Source: Mesorhizobium carmichaelinearum (lineage in GTDB: Bacteria; Pseudomonadota; Alphaproteobacteria; Rhizobiales; Rhizobiaceae). Taken from it: a stretch of DNA of 64,000 bases. This document shows positions 43,794 to 53,522 of this stretch, one piece after another; position 1 is the first letter of the stretch, and each line of letters begins with the position of its first letter. Location of the stretch: assembly GCF_900199455.1 (NCBI RefSeq), contig NZ_FZQR01000017.1:50247-114246 (forward strand), given 5' to 3'. The notes beneath the pieces are model-generated. The model saw only the letters and a program-made list of their open reading frames with translations. It was not told the origin of the DNA and did no database searches. Made by a program: the position numbers and the translations under genes.

Positions 43794-44021
43794 TTACTTC
43801 TTGCAGCTTGGCATTTTCTTCATTGCAGCGTTCGCTTCCGCCTCGCTTTTGTATGTGGTCTTCGCGAGGTCAATAACCAGGGTTCCGTCAGGCTTCTTCG
43901 TGACCACCTCGCACTGCTTAGAGACCGCGTCTTTCGCCACCCACCACTGTTCGGTGGCCCCAATGGCCGACACAGTAAATTGACTGAGAAGCGCCGTAGT
44001 GATTGCGATTTTGCGTATCAT
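43794..44021 (-). CDS. small exported protein
   Basis: The 75-aa protein has a signal peptide (MIRKIAITTALLSQFTVSAI to IGA-TE) and a periplasmic domain with two cysteines (SKQCEVVTKKPDGTLVIDLA and MPSCKK). GGGAGCG upstream supports the start. Unrecognised. Confidence 0.6.
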   Translation of the reverse strand: MIRKIAITTALLSQFTVSAIGATEQWWVAKDAVSKQCEVVTKKPDGTLVIDLAKTTYKSEAEANAAMKKMPSCKK

Positions 44022-44134
44022 TTGATTTCGCTCCCTTGGGTCAACACAGAACGTACGGTTTCATCCTCTGTTCCGTCGATGAACGGTCTGATGTCCATCT
44101 CTGTCGCCAAGCGATTGATATCGGCCAAGGTGGG

Positions 44135-44299
44135 TCAGCGCCGCTCCGGCTTCGGCGTGATCTCCTCGACTCGGACGCTGTCGCCGATCTCTTTCGCCCA
44201 GCCCAGTGCCTTGGCCTTGTCGTCCGTGGTCAGCACCGTGCGCCAATGCGGCTTCTCGAAAACGCTGACGACGTAGGTAGTAACGGGCTTATCTGTCAT
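44135..44299 (-). CDS. 54-aa hypothetical protein
   Basis: The frame MTDKPVTTYVVSVFEKPHWR then AKALGWAKEIGDSVRVEEIT follows a strong GAAGGGAAGAG site. An open frame continues in phase after its stop (LADINRLATEMDIRPFIDGT to a stop at 44019) and overlaps the start of the next gene. The original gene may therefore have been longer or formed a coupled pair. Confidence 0.55.
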   Translation of the reverse strand: MTDKPVTTYVVSVFEKPHWRTVLTTDDKAKALGWAKEIGDSVRVEEITPKPERR

Positions 44300-44317
44300 C
44301 TCTTCCCTTCGGTCAGT

Positions 44318-44352
44318 AAAAAGCCCGCGCCTCTGGCGGAGAACGCGGGCCG
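44318..44352 (-). terminator. intrinsic terminator for minus-strand transcripts
   Basis: GCCCGCG (44323-44329) pairs with CGCGGGC (44344-44350), with an A-run on the left that reads as TTTTT on the minus strand. It could end transcripts from the resolvase side. Bases 44353-44513 hold no gene. Confidence 0.65.
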
Positions 44353-44513
44353 ATCAGGCCATCGCCCGATCTTCAGCAGGCGATAGAGGGCACCTGCCGC
44401 AGGCACAAACTTTAGATATGGCTAATGGTCCGTCAAGCCTGTTCGAAGTTCCAGTTCATCGCGAGTCTACCCCCCCTAAACCGCCTCCCTTGGGGGACGC
44501 CCTGATCGCCTTG

Positions 44514-44985
44514 TCATGACGTGATCTCCCCTTTGGCTGAGGAAAGCCTATCGTGATTGAAGATGTCAGCGACGGTTTTCTTGCTGATGCCGAGATCTCG
44601 CGCGATCCAACGGTAGCTTCGCCCTTCTGCGCTCAACGCGATGACCTTTGGCGCAAGGGGATCTGATTTAGGTCGGTCGCCAGCTTGGCGGCCGAGTTTT
44701 TTGCCGCGTGCTTTTGCTGCGGCGAGGCCGGGATTTGACCCGTTCGCTGATCAGGTCGCGTTCGAACTCCGCGATGCCGGAGAGGAAGGTCGCTAGCATC
44801 CGCCCATGCGGTGACGACAGGTCGAAGGCCATGCCGCTCAGGCCAAAGCGGTCGATTTTGAAAAGCAAGTCGATGGAAAACTGCACGACAGCGACGTCCG
44901 GGCGCATCGACATCACGTCCTGACATTCGCAGTAACGCTTCTGCACATTTCGATCGCCGTCGCGACGCTGTCCATCATCATGCAC
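44514..44985 (-). pseudogene. serine recombinase (resolvase) remnant
   Basis: The catalytic-domain end (GRMLATFLSGIAEFERDLIS, ERVKS) and the C-terminal helix-turn-helix (KARGKKLGRQAGDRPKSDPL, SYRWIARDLGISKKTVADIF) lie in two frames with a single-base shift near 44720. The N-terminal serine region is missing. Confidence 0.8.
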
Positions 44986-45063
44986 GGCAAGCGTTGGCCG
45001 TGGATTGGGTCGCTCGCCTTGGGCGGGTTTGGGCTGATCGCGGCCGGCTTCGCCTACAACTGA
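44929..45063 (+). pseudogene. DUF4337-like membrane protein C-terminal remnant
   Basis: The frame LHISIAVATLSIIMHGKRWP then WIGSLALGGFGLIAAGFAYN and a stop matches the last two helices of DUF4337 proteins. The IS66 element lies just after it and the resolvase remnant cuts its 5' side. Confidence 0.6.
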
Positions 45064-45153
45064 GCGCGCGGTTCAAACGTAGCGCTGTTCTGGGGGCACC
45101 TTTCGCGCGTGGACGTGATGGATGATGTTCGGAGCCTTTGAGGGCTACGACAC

Positions 45154-45600
45154 ATGACGATTTCAGAGCTTACGCTTAAATCCAGCGATCACGAGCCTGC
45201 GCGGCGGTTTGAGGTGTTCACCGGCGCCGGCAGGAGGCGCGAATGGTTGCCGGATGAGAAGGCGCGCATCGTGGCGGAGAGCTACGAAACCGGCGAGACC
45301 GTGAGCGCGGTGGCGCGCCGATACGCTTTGTCCCCGCAGCAACTGTTCGCCTGGCGTCGGGCGGCTCGGCAGCCCTTGGCGGAAGTGCCCGCATCGGAAC
45401 CCTTGTTCGTGCCGGCGGTGATTGCAGCGCCGATGCCGGGGCCGGCGGCAAAACGGCCGCAACGATCGCGGAAGCAGAAAGCCACCCGAGATGCCGGCGT
45501 GATCGAATTGGAGATCGACGGCGTCGCCATTCGGGTGGGCCGTGGCGCCGACGCGAAGACGGTGGCGGTGGTGATCCGCGCACTGAAGGCAACGTCGTGA
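45154..45600 (+). CDS. tnpA: IS66 accessory protein TnpA
   Basis: The 148-aa protein has the IS66 Orf1 helix-turn-helix WLPDEKARIVAESYETGETV and RYALSPQQLFAWRRAARQPL, and the C-terminal GVIELEIDGVAIRVGRGADA. Its stop overlaps the tnpB GTG. It is 95 percent or more similar to 58323-58769. Confidence 0.93.
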   Translation: MTISELTLKSSDHEPARRFEVFTGAGRRREWLPDEKARIVAESYETGETVSAVARRYALSPQQLFAWRRAARQPLAEVPASEPLFVPAVIAAPMPGPAAKRPQRSRKQKATRDAGVIELEIDGVAIRVGRGADAKTVAVVIRALKATS

Positions 45601-45953
45601 TTGGGCCGACGGGCGCGGTCAAAGTCATGGTGGCGACGAAGCCGGTCGACTTCCGGAAGGGTGCGGAGGGGCTGGCGGCGCTGGTGCGCGAGACGATGGG
45701 GGCCGATCCGTTCAGCGGCGCGATTTACGTCTTCAGGGCCAAGCGGACCGACCGGATCAAACTGATCTTCTGGGACGGCACCGGAGTCTGCCTTTATGCC
45801 AAGCGCCTGGAGGATGGCGAGTTCCGCTGGCCAAAAGTGCATGACGGCATAATGCGGCTGACGGCCGCACAGTTGTCGGCGCTGCTCGAAGGTCTCGACT
45901 GGCGGCGGGTCCATGAAGCCCGCCGGACCCGCGTTCCGGCGCAAGCGGCCTGA
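45597..45953 (+). CDS. tnpB: IS66 accessory protein TnpB
   Basis: The 118-aa protein matches the IS66 Orf2 family (VATKPVDFRKGAEGLAALVR, IYVFRAKRTDRIKLIFWDGT). It starts at GTG overlapping the tnpA stop. Intact. Confidence 0.93.
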   Translation: MIGPTGAVKVMVATKPVDFRKGAEGLAALVRETMGADPFSGAIYVFRAKRTDRIKLIFWDGTGVCLYAKRLEDGEFRWPKVHDGIMRLTAAQLSALLEGLDWRRVHEARRTRVPAQAA

Positions 45954-46022
45954 TCCGCGACCAAGTGAATCAGCCCCGATTCCGCTGTCGCCCGGCCTCA
46001 GTGAATATGGTCTGATCCGCTC

Positions 46023-47554
46023 ATGGCGACGACGGCGGACCAGCTTCCCGACGATCCGGATGCGCTGAAGGCGATGGTCCTGGCGCGCGACGTCGAGAAT
46101 GCCCGACTGATCCAGATAATCAAGGAATTGCAGCGTCACCGCTTCGGCCGCCGCGCCGAGACGTTGCCGGAAGACCAGCTTCTGCTGGGGCTCGAGGAAG
46201 CCGAGCAGATCGAGGCCGCCGGCGAGGAAGACGAAGAACAGTCTGCTCCCGCCGAGCGTCTCGCGCGCATCGCGAAGCGCCGGACAAACCGCGGCGCTCT
46301 GCCAGCCCATCTGCCCCGCGTCGAAGTGGTCGTCGACATTGAGGACCACGCCTGCCCGTGCTGCTGCAACGGACTGCACCGCATCGGCGAAGACGTGAGC
46401 GAGCGGCTCGACATCGTGCCGGCGCAGTTGCGCGTGATCGTCGTGCGCCGGCCCAAATATGCCTGCCGTGCCTGTGAGGACGTAGTTGTTCAAGCTCCCG
46501 CGCCGGCCCGGCTGATTGAGGGCGGCCATCCGACCGAGGCGACGGTTGCCCAGGTCCTGGTCTCCAAATATGCCGATCACCTGCCGCTTTATCGTCAGGC
46601 GCAGATCTATGCGCGACAAGGCATCAATCTGGATCGCTCGACGCTCGCCGACTGGGTTGGTCGCGCCGCATGGCATCTGCGTCCGGTGCATGAGCGGCTG
46701 CTTGGCAGGCTGAAGGCCTCGCCGAAGCTGTTCGCCGACGAGACCACGGCGCCGGTGCTCGATCCCGGCCGCGGCAAGACCAAGACTGGGCAGCTCTGGG
46801 CCTATGCCCGCGATGACCGGCCATGGGAGGGGAGCGACCCGCCGGGCGTCGCCTATGTCTACGCACCCGACCGGAAGGCCGAGCGTCCGATTGCTCATCT
46901 CGCAGGCTTCACCGGTATCCTTCAGGTCGATGGCTATGGCGGCTATCGCGTGTTGGCCGAAAAGAGCGGCGTGACGCTCGCTTTTTGCTGGGCACACGTG
47001 CGCCGCCGCTTCTATGAACTGGCCGCTGCCGGCCCCGCGCCGATCGCCAGCGAGGCGCTCAAACGGATCGCCGAGCTCTACAAGATCGAGGACGGCATCC
47101 GCGGCCGACCAGCCGACGAACGTCGTGTCGTGCGCCAGGAAAAGACCGTTGCGATCATCGCCGATCTTGAACCTTGGTTGCGCGAAAAACTCGGCCTGAT
47201 CAGTCAGAAAACGAAGCTCGCTGAAGCCATCCGCTATACACTCTCGCGCTGGGAAGGGCTCACCCGTTTCCTGAATGACGGCCGCATCGAGATCGACAGC
47301 AACACCGTCGAGCGCGCAATCCGCCCGATCGCACTCAACCGCAAGAACGCGCTCTTCGCAGGCTCCGATGGCGGCGCCGAGCACTGGGCCGTCATCGCCT
47401 CGCTGATCGAAACTTGCAAGCTCAACGGCGTCGAGCCGCTCGGCTATCTCACCGATGTCCTCACCAGGATAGTCAACGGCCACCCGACAGCCAAATCGAC
47501 GATCTGTTGCCTTGGGCCTACATCCAAGCGATCGAACTCAAGGCCGTGGCCTGA
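46023..47554 (+). CDS. tnpC: IS66 transposase TnpC, frameshifted at its last 25 codons
   Basis: The transposase has an N-terminal coiled coil, the zinc-finger-like DIEDHACPCCCNGLHRIGED, and DDE-type motifs (LFADETTAPVLDPGRGKTKT, LQVDGYGGYRVLAEK, IEIDSNTVERAIRPI). The family ending IDDLLPWAYIQ-ELKAVA is in another frame after one base is lost near 47488, with its stop at 47554. As written, the frame instead runs on to 47816. Catalytic residues are unaffected. Confidence 0.88.
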
Positions 47555-47727
47555 GAACACCGCTTACGTTCAAACACTAGGTTGCAGACGTGGTCATTCC
47601 GCCGCAATCATATCAGCCACGTTCGAACTCGCAGATCACAAAGCCGATCAGGACCTGGTCGAAGCTGAGGATCCGCACCTAAGCGCGGGCTTTTCCAATC
47701 ACGTGAGTGGGAACCCTCATCATGCTT

Positions 47728-48642
47728 TCATCGCCGGCGATCTGACGGTTGTACCTTCAGCAAGCGTCGCATTGTCAGCGCATTCTTTGGCGCAAAGCCC
47801 TCATAATCGTTGTTGAAATAAACCCAAGCTCTCTTTGCGCCGCTGGCTCGGATTTTGTTGGCCCATTTGGTTAGCTCGTCACCGGTGTAATCATGCCGGT
47901 ACCAGCGCTCTGGACCGTGGAGTCGCACGTAGACATCATCTGCTGTCCGTACCAAGACATCCGGAAGACGAGGCGCGCTGCATGAGCAAAAGATCGTGCC
48001 CGTCTCACGAAAGGCCGAGTAAACAGTTTCGTTCCACCAACTGGCGTGACGAAACTCCACCACATTGCGGCGGGCCGGGTCGAGTTGGCCGAGGATGCCG
48101 TTTAGCCTCGCCTTTGTGAAATGGTAGCTGGGCGGGAGCTGGAATAGAAAGCAGCCCATTCGCTCACAGAGGATATCGGCAATCATTCCAAAATCCATCA
48201 CGAGGGTCTTGGTGCCCTTGAACCTCTTGATGTGAGTGATCAGCTCGCAGACCTTAATTGTGTAGACGAAACTGCGGTTGCCAGCTTGCCGAGCCCAGCC
48301 TTTGACATTTGTGACGGTTGGCCAGGCATAAAAGGACGCGTTGATTTCGACAGTATCGAACTGTTTCGCGTAGTGATTGAACCAATCGCTGGTGGGCAGA
48401 TCCGTCGGGTAAAACTGTCCCCGCCATTTCCAGTAAAACCATCCCGAGCATCCGACGTAGGCAGAATCCTCCAGAGACGGCACGCCCTGCCCGCGCTCTA
48501 CATTTGCCCCAGCCAAGCGGGCGAGATGCATTTTCTCGGCACGTCCAAAGTTCTCAATTCGCTGCTTCTCTCTGCGCAACCTCCGCCGTTCGCGACGCTC
48601 ATCGGGTCCGATTTCTTTCCGATTGGTGGCTTCCATACTCAT
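47728..48642 (-). CDS. DUF72 family protein (YecE-like)
   Basis: The 304-aa protein has the family opening YVGCSGWFYWKWRGQFYP then FDTVEINASFYAWPTVTNVK, and the later VEFRHASWWNETVYSAFRET and RLHGPERWYRHDYTGDEL of this TIM-barrel family. A GGAAGGATAATTTC site sets ATG 48642. The basic N-terminal 45 residues are an extension. Function unknown. Confidence 0.92.
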   Translation of the reverse strand: MSMEATNRKEIGPDERRERRRLRREKQRIENFGRAEKMHLARLAGANVERGQGVPSLEDSAYVGCSGWFYWKWRGQFYPTDLPTSDWFNHYAKQFDTVEINASFYAWPTVTNVKGWARQAGNRSFVYTIKVCELITHIKRFKGTKTLVMDFGMIADILCERMGCFLFQLPPSYHFTKARLNGILGQLDPARRNVVEFRHASWWNETVYSAFRETGTIFCSCSAPRLPDVLVRTADDVYVRLHGPERWYRHDYTGDELTKWANKIRASGAKRAWVYFNNDYEGFAPKNALTMRRLLKVQPSDRRR

Positions 48643-49159
48643 GAAATTATCCTTCCGTGCCTCAACGCGGGCACAGCATGATGGCTCCTTACTGCCTGAA
48701 GTGCCGGTTCCGGACGGCGTCCAGTAGAAACGGAACCCCGGGTAGACGGTGGCGACGCGGCCTCGAAACCGTCCGCGAAAGTCCCGTCGGATGGTCGTTT
48801 TGTTATCGGAATGTCAGCGAATGTTTTGACGCCTGTTGTCGATTCGAGCCTGCAAAAAGCCCTTAGGTGCATATTTCCCCGATTCAGCTTCTCAAGCTTT
48901 CCCACCCATCTGCACCCAACCTGAAGGAATAGCGCGCGCCAACTGCGAACCTCTCGCGTGACGCCAGCCATTCTCGACATTCCAAATGGATTTCCGGACG
49001 GTCAATTTGAATGAGATTGAAGGAGTTGAGGGCTCCGCGCCGGCGTGATGAAATCGCCGTACCGGCCTGAATGAGCAACGTGTCGTACCCCTCTTTGGCG
49101 TATCGAATCTGTGAGGAGCCCTGATTGCGCGGCTTCAGTCCACCGACTACGACATGATC
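48643..49159. other. intergenic region without a supported gene
   Basis: No coding frame here shows family resemblance. The promoter of the DUF72 gene should lie in its left part. Confidence 0.4.
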
Positions 49160-49290
49160 AGACCCTTATCCGGGGGAGGGCGGCGAACTGCACCGGGTGG
49201 CTGACGGCTACATCGACATCCTGACCACGGCGCAGGGAGGTCCGATCGCAGACGACCGGCACTCATTGAAGGTCGGCGCGCGAGGACAAC
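49160..49290 (+). pseudogene. catalase N-terminal remnant
   Basis: The frame PYPGEGGELHRVADGYIDIL then TTAQGGPIADDRHSLKVGAR resembles the lead-in of large-subunit catalases, just before the expected LLEDF motif, where the sequence turns random. Only about 42 residues remain, so this is tentative. Confidence 0.4.
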
Positions 49291-49519
49291 TGTATTCGAG
49301 GAGGCGACGGGCATCGCCTGCAGCAAATCGACGGAGGGCACCACTGGAATCCCATCGTCCGCTTGTTGGATAATGTTCGCCTATTCCCCGCCCGTTCGTT
49401 TCTGAGGGGTTTCGGTTCCCGCCGCACCTTTCGGGCGGCGGGTTGCCAAGCTGCAGCGGCCCAACCCCAACGCCGCTCCCATGAAAGGAACTATCCTCCC
49501 GGTCGGAGTGGAAATCACC

Positions 49520-50731
49520 TCAACGGTTGAACGCGAACAGCTTTGCATCCGTGTCTCCGGCACCGCCGATCGCCGAGGAGACGATCTCGGAGGCGATCTG
49601 CGAGAAGGTGATGCCGTTGCCGCCATAGCCCATCACCGCATGAATTCGCGGATGTCGCGGCAGCGCGCCGATATAGGGCAGACCGGTGGTCGTGCTGCCG
49701 AAGGAGCCGGCCCAGGCGAATTCAGGCCTGGTGTCCAAGTGCGGAAACAGTCGGCCGATTTTTTCGGCGATGCGCACCGACTTGTTCGCCGTTAAGGTAT
49801 CGCGAAGGACTTCGTCGGTGAAATCCTCATCCTCGCCGCCGCAGATGACGCGGCCGTCCGCGGTCGCGCGCATATAGAGGTAAGGCTCAGACGCTTCCCA
49901 GATAAGGGCGGCGCCTGGCCAGATGTTGCGCGGCTGCCGACGGGTGGCGATTGCCCATGTCGAGATGACGCGATGCGTCGTCGCCGGCACAATGTCGGTC
50001 AGTTCGAAGCCAGTCGCCAGCACCACATGCTTGGCCGTGATGGTCGGGCCAAGGCTGGTGCCGACAACAACTTCGTCGTGACTGTCCTCGATGGTTGTCG
50101 CCTCGACCGGTGCATAATGCCGTGCCTTGCGCGGGAGCGCCTTGAGCAGCAGGCCGGCGGTAAGCTTGCGCGGATCGAGCGCGAGATTGTCATGGCTCAA
50201 AATGGCGGCGGCGCGGTCGATGCCGAATTTTTCCGCCAGTGGTTCATGGCTCAGGTAGGTTGCGCCGACGCCCGCCTGCCTGCGGGCCTCTGCTTCATCA
50301 TGCAATTGTGAAGGTCCGAGCGCGTTGCCGGCGAGGTAGAGCGACTGGATGCCGGTCGAGCCGCAGTCGATGCCGAGTTCGGCGATACGTCCGCGGAGGT
50401 TCAGGACGGCAAGCCGCGACCGTCGCCACGCCTGTTCCGCATAGGCTCGGCCGATCATGCGCGAAAGCTTTGTCAGCGGCTGGTCGATCTCGAACTGCAC
50501 CAGCGCCGTCGTTGCCGGGGTCGAGCCTTGCAGCGGGCCGCGCCGGTCGATCGAAATCACCGAATGGCCGTCGCGCGTCAGCGCCTCCGCCATCATCGCG
50601 CCGCTGATGCCCATCCCGACAATCAGCACGTCGGTCTTCACATCGCGCGTGAGCTTTTCAACAGGCACCGCAGGCGCCCTGTAGGCGAACCAGACCGGCC
50701 GACCGCTTCTGAGATCGAGCTTGCGGGGCAT
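49520..50731 (-). CDS. FAD-dependent oxidoreductase (DAO family)
   Basis: The 403-aa protein has the FAD fingerprint DVLIVGMGISGAMMAEALTR and ISIDRRGPLQGSTPATTALV, a DAO-type middle (THRVISTWAIATRRQPRN) and the C-terminal GLPYIGALPRHPRIHAVMGY with GGNGITFSQIASEIV. Relatives oxidise amino groups of glycine-like or amine substrates, and the exact one is unknown. CAGGAGATTGTC precedes the ATG. Apparently intact and monocistronic. Confidence 0.9.
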   Translation of the reverse strand: MPRKLDLRSGRPVWFAYRAPAVPVEKLTRDVKTDVLIVGMGISGAMMAEALTRDGHSVISIDRRGPLQGSTPATTALVQFEIDQPLTKLSRMIGRAYAEQAWRRSRLAVLNLRGRIAELGIDCGSTGIQSLYLAGNALGPSQLHDEAEARRQAGVGATYLSHEPLAEKFGIDRAAAILSHDNLALDPRKLTAGLLLKALPRKARHYAPVEATTIEDSHDEVVVGTSLGPTITAKHVVLATGFELTDIVPATTHRVISTWAIATRRQPRNIWPGAALIWEASEPYLYMRATADGRVICGGEDEDFTDEVLRDTLTANKSVRIAEKIGRLFPHLDTRPEFAWAGSFGSTTTGLPYIGALPRHPRIHAVMGYGGNGITFSQIASEIVSSAIGGAGDTDAKLFAFNR

Positions 50732-50780
50732 GACAATCTCCTGGGGGCGCTTGGGACCTGTGGCGCGTTTATGCTCTTAC

Positions 50781-50806
50781 AAAAAGCCCGCCGCTAAGGC
50801 GGCATT
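50781..50806 (-). terminator. intrinsic terminator, minus strand
   Basis: On the minus strand GCCGC, a short loop and GCGGC lead into GGGCTTTTTG. It closes the short DUF892 remnant and lies just upstream of the oxidoreductase. Confidence 0.6.
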
Positions 50807-50825
50807 GCCGACAGTGATCGCCGCC

Positions 50826-50996
50826 TTAGTTAACCGGCGGGGCAATAAGAAGCGCATCCTCGAAGGAGAGGACGCCAAAGGATCGGCGCCCTTCGTTAAG
50901 GCCGGGCAAGCTCAGGTCGCCCGTCTCGACGTCCACGCCAGCACCGCGCGGGAAGAGATCGTCCATCGCCTCGATGTCTTTCGTAAAAATTCCCAT
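50826..50996 (-). pseudogene. DUF892 family N-terminal remnant
   Basis: The frame starts MGIFTKDIEAMDDLF, the usual opening of DUF892 ferritin-like proteins, then turns into unrelated sequence and stops after 56 codons. It is probably a truncation. Bases 50997-51479 hold no supported gene. Confidence 0.4.
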
Positions 50997-51479
50997 GGGC
51001 GCACTCCATTTTGGCGAGATAAGTGGGCGAAACGCACGGCTGGAAAAGCTGTTCCAATCAATATTTGTGAGGCGTGACTCGACGCTTTATCGGTGGCTGA
51101 CGGTTGTTAGATCTCGGCCGCATGTTTCGGTCATCGGCCTTTATCTCCCCAGTACGATCCGGACAGAGATGTCCGCCGCGCAAGCAGGAATGAGCCAATA
51201 CAAGCCCACCAGTTTGGCAACACGGTCAAATGCCTGACGGCATTGATCGGCGTCGCCGTCGGCCCTAACGGGTGAATTTTGTCCAGCGCTCCGGAACCTT
51301 CCGGCGGCGGCAGCTTTTATTCTCCAATATGGAGGCAGGCGGAAGATTGATGATGGTGTCGATCGCCGTCCCTTCGGGACTGTCGTCAACGAAGTGCTAG
51401 GTCAATTCGCTTCGTTGATGCGCCTGGATTTACGTTTGCTCGAGGCGGAGATGCGAGGCAAGACGACCACGATTGTCTC

Positions 51480-52012
51480 GTCCGGTGCCTGCGGACTCGC
51501 GGCCGTTATCTGCGCTCTGGCGCGAAATGCGCGAGAAGGGCTTCCACGGCCAGAGCGGTGTCGTCTCCGAATGGGCGCGGCGCCGGCGGCTGGCCGAAAA
51601 GGCCGACCAAAGCGCGCTTGCTCGCACGCCTTCGGCACGAAGTATCGCAAGACTCATGACGTTGGCGCGTGATGACTTGTCCAAATCGGATGCCGTGCTG
51701 GTTGCCGCGATCGAGAATAATGTCCCTGAACTGCCCATCGCGCGAACGTTGATCGATGACTTTCACCGGATGATCCGATCGAAGGCGGCGGCAAAATTGG
51801 ACGGTTGGCTCGAGGGCGCCAAAGCAAGTCTCGTGAGTTCCTTTGCCAACGGAGTCGAAAAGGACATGGCCGCAGTCCGCAATGCCATCATATCACCATG
51901 GTCGAATGGCCAGACCGAGGGCCAGATCACCAAGCTCAAACTTATCAAACGACAGATGTATGGCCGCGCCAAGATCGATCTGCTCCAGGCCCGCCTTGTC
52001 GGGACAACCTAG
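51480..52012 (+). pseudogene. ISL3-family transposase C-terminal remnant
   Basis: The frame contains WAREMREKGFHG-like text and ends SPWSNGQTEGQITKLKLIKR, QMYGRAKIDLLQARLVGTT, the hallmark C-terminus of ISL3 transposases. The N-terminal zinc-finger and most of the DDE core are absent. Confidence 0.8.
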
Positions 52013-52031
52013 GCTGGGACCGCAGCGAGAA

Positions 52032-52910
52032 TGCGTCAGACCCCAATTTTGACCCCTCTTATGGAATGCGCAGCGGTCAGCGTTCGCCCGGGCGGAGCTG
52101 GTCAGGGTTGCGCAGCCCGGGCGAGCGCGGATAGCGCTTGGCAGCTTGATGGGGTGATCAGGCGCGGTTCTTGAAGCGCCAGGATTCGTTTCTGTCTCGA
52201 TGATCTCGCAGTGGTGAGTGAGACGGTCGAGCAGCGCTGTCGTCATCTTGGCGTCGCCGAAGACGGCGGGCCATTCGCCGAACGCCAGGTTGGTGGTGAC
52301 GATGATCGAGGTCCGTTCATAGAGCCTGCTGATCAGGTGGAAGAGCAATTGCCCGCCGGCTTGTGCGAACGGGAGATAGCCGAGTTCATCGAGCACGACC
52401 AAGTCGAGCCGGGTGAGGTAGTCGGCGATACGGCCCTGCTTGCCGCCGCGGTGCTCTGTCTCGAGCCGGTTGACGAGATCGACGACGTTGAAGAAGCGGC
52501 CACGTGAGCCGTTGCGGATAAGGGCGCGGGCAATGGCCATTGCCAGATGCGACTTGCCGGTTCCGGTGCCGCCGATGAGCACTGCGTTGCGCTGGTCGGC
52601 GACGAAGGTGCCGTTGGCAAGGTCCCGGACCAGCACCTCGTTGACCGGCGTGCCGTCGAAGTCGAACTCATCGATGTCCTTGGCGATCGGCAGCTTGGCG
52701 ACAGTGAGCTGGTATTTGATGGAGCGGGCCTGCTTCTCGGCGATCTCGGCCGACAGCAGATCGCCGACGATCCTCGGCGGCTCGTGCTGGCGCTTGATGC
52801 CTGTCGCCATGACCTCGTCATAGGCGCCGCGCATGCCATAGAGCTTCAGCGTTCCCATCAGTTCCAGAACCTGGGTGCGTTCCATCAGCTTGCCCTCCTG
52901 AGGCTGTCGT
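52032..52910 (-). mobile_element. IS21-family element, 3' part only
   Basis: It comprises an element end starting TGCGTCAGACCCC (52032), the istB gene, and only the last 20 codons of istA (ADCARYDSLRRAS, ending near 52890). The rest of istA is missing at the junction with tadE. This is a different IS21 type from the one at 53520. Confidence 0.75.
52158..52885 (-). CDS. istB: IstB helper ATPase of IS21, frameshifted at the end
   Basis: The protein has Walker A GGTGTGKSH (about residues 105-113), Walker B LDLVVLDELGYLP and TTNLAFGEWPAVFGDAKMTT. After HHCEIIET one base is missing. The family end (NESWRFKNRA) stops at 52158 in the next frame, while the frame as written runs on to 51893. It assists IstA in transposition. 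Confidence 0.88.
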
Positions 52911-53417
52911 AACGGGCGCAGTCGGCCTGCGGTTCATGCTGCAGGCGAAGTGCGTCCCGACCAGCGGCACGGTAACGGTCGTCGCATAGTTGATCGGGAA
53001 GGCGCTGAAATAAGGGAAGTCGATAACCAAGGCGTAGGTGGCGGTCAGATGCGCCATGCGAAAGCCGCCGCTCACCGGATCGATGGCGATCGTGACATTC
53101 GCATCCTTCAGACCCAGGGCCAGCAGTTTTTGCGTCGCGATTGCTTGGATGTCGGCCTGGGTCAACGTGTTCTGAAGTTGCAGCGAGCGTGACGATGTCT
53201 CGAGCGTATAGCGAACGCTGGAGACGGCATTCATCGACCAACCGAAGGCGAAGATGCCGAACAACAGCATGATGAGGAAAGGCGCGATGAGCGCGAATTC
53301 CAAACCGGCCCCGCCCGACCGATCTCGCCCGAATGCGGGTGCTCTGGAGCGTTGTTTTGACGCAATGCCGAACAGAAAACTGCTACGCACGTTTCCTCGG
53401 ATTGCTCTAGCGGACAC
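52818..53417 (-). CDS. TadE-like pilus assembly protein with replaced C-terminus
   Basis: The TadE domain is clear (GGAGLEFALIAPFLIMLLFG, SSRSLQLQNTLTQADIQAIA). It starts at GTG 53417 behind a perfect GGAGGTGATCC ribosome site. At residue 167 (VPLVGTHF) the frame enters the istA/istB remnant and reads 30 foreign codons. Tight adherence pilus minor pilin function is probably lost or altered. The TadG gene upstream is cut by another IS21. Confidence 0.75.
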   Translation of the reverse strand: MSARAIRGNVRSSFLFGIASKQRSRAPAFGRDRSGGAGLEFALIAPFLIMLLFGIFAFGWSMNAVSSVRYTLETSSRSLQLQNTLTQADIQAIATQKLLALGLKDANVTIAIDPVSGGFRMAHLTATYALVIDFPYFSAFPINYATTVTVPLVGTHFACSMNRRPTAPVTTASGGQADGTHPGSGTDGNAEALWHARRL

Positions 53418-53522
53418 GGATCACCTCCAGATGGCCGATAGTGCTGGAAGCAGAGAAGACGCCGAAGGCGATGGGCGGCACCCCCGCGGCGGGAAGAGCA
53501 AGTTGTTCCGGCAGACTAACTG
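53407..53522 (-). pseudogene. TadG-like protein C-terminal remnant
   Basis: The frame LPEQLALPAAGVPPIAFGVF then SSTIGHLEVIRVR and a stop at 53407 resembles the end of TadE/TadG-type pseudopilins. It overlaps the tadE start by 11 bases and is cut off by the IS21 left end at 53520. Confidence 0.55.

Larger units (their letters stand above)
45079..47567 (+). mobile_element. IS66-family insertion sequence with 8-bp target duplication
   Basis: The 2.49-kb element runs from GTAGCGCTGTTC to GAACACCGCTTAC. The flanking 8 bases, GTTCAAAC, are identical at 45071-45078 and 47568-47575, a direct target duplication of the size expected for IS66. The left end has lost one A relative to the copy at 58247. 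It carries tnpA, tnpB and tnpC. Confidence 0.92.

Noticed and set aside
45282..47483. 733-codon minus-strand open frame
   Set aside because: It lies antisense to IS66 tnpA, tnpB and tnpC, whose products have clear family motifs. It has no family resemblance and is a GC-rich shadow frame.
51893..52157. C-terminal extension of IstB
   Set aside because: The extension is antisense to the ISL3 transposase end and follows a one-base frameshift. The natural stop is at 52158.
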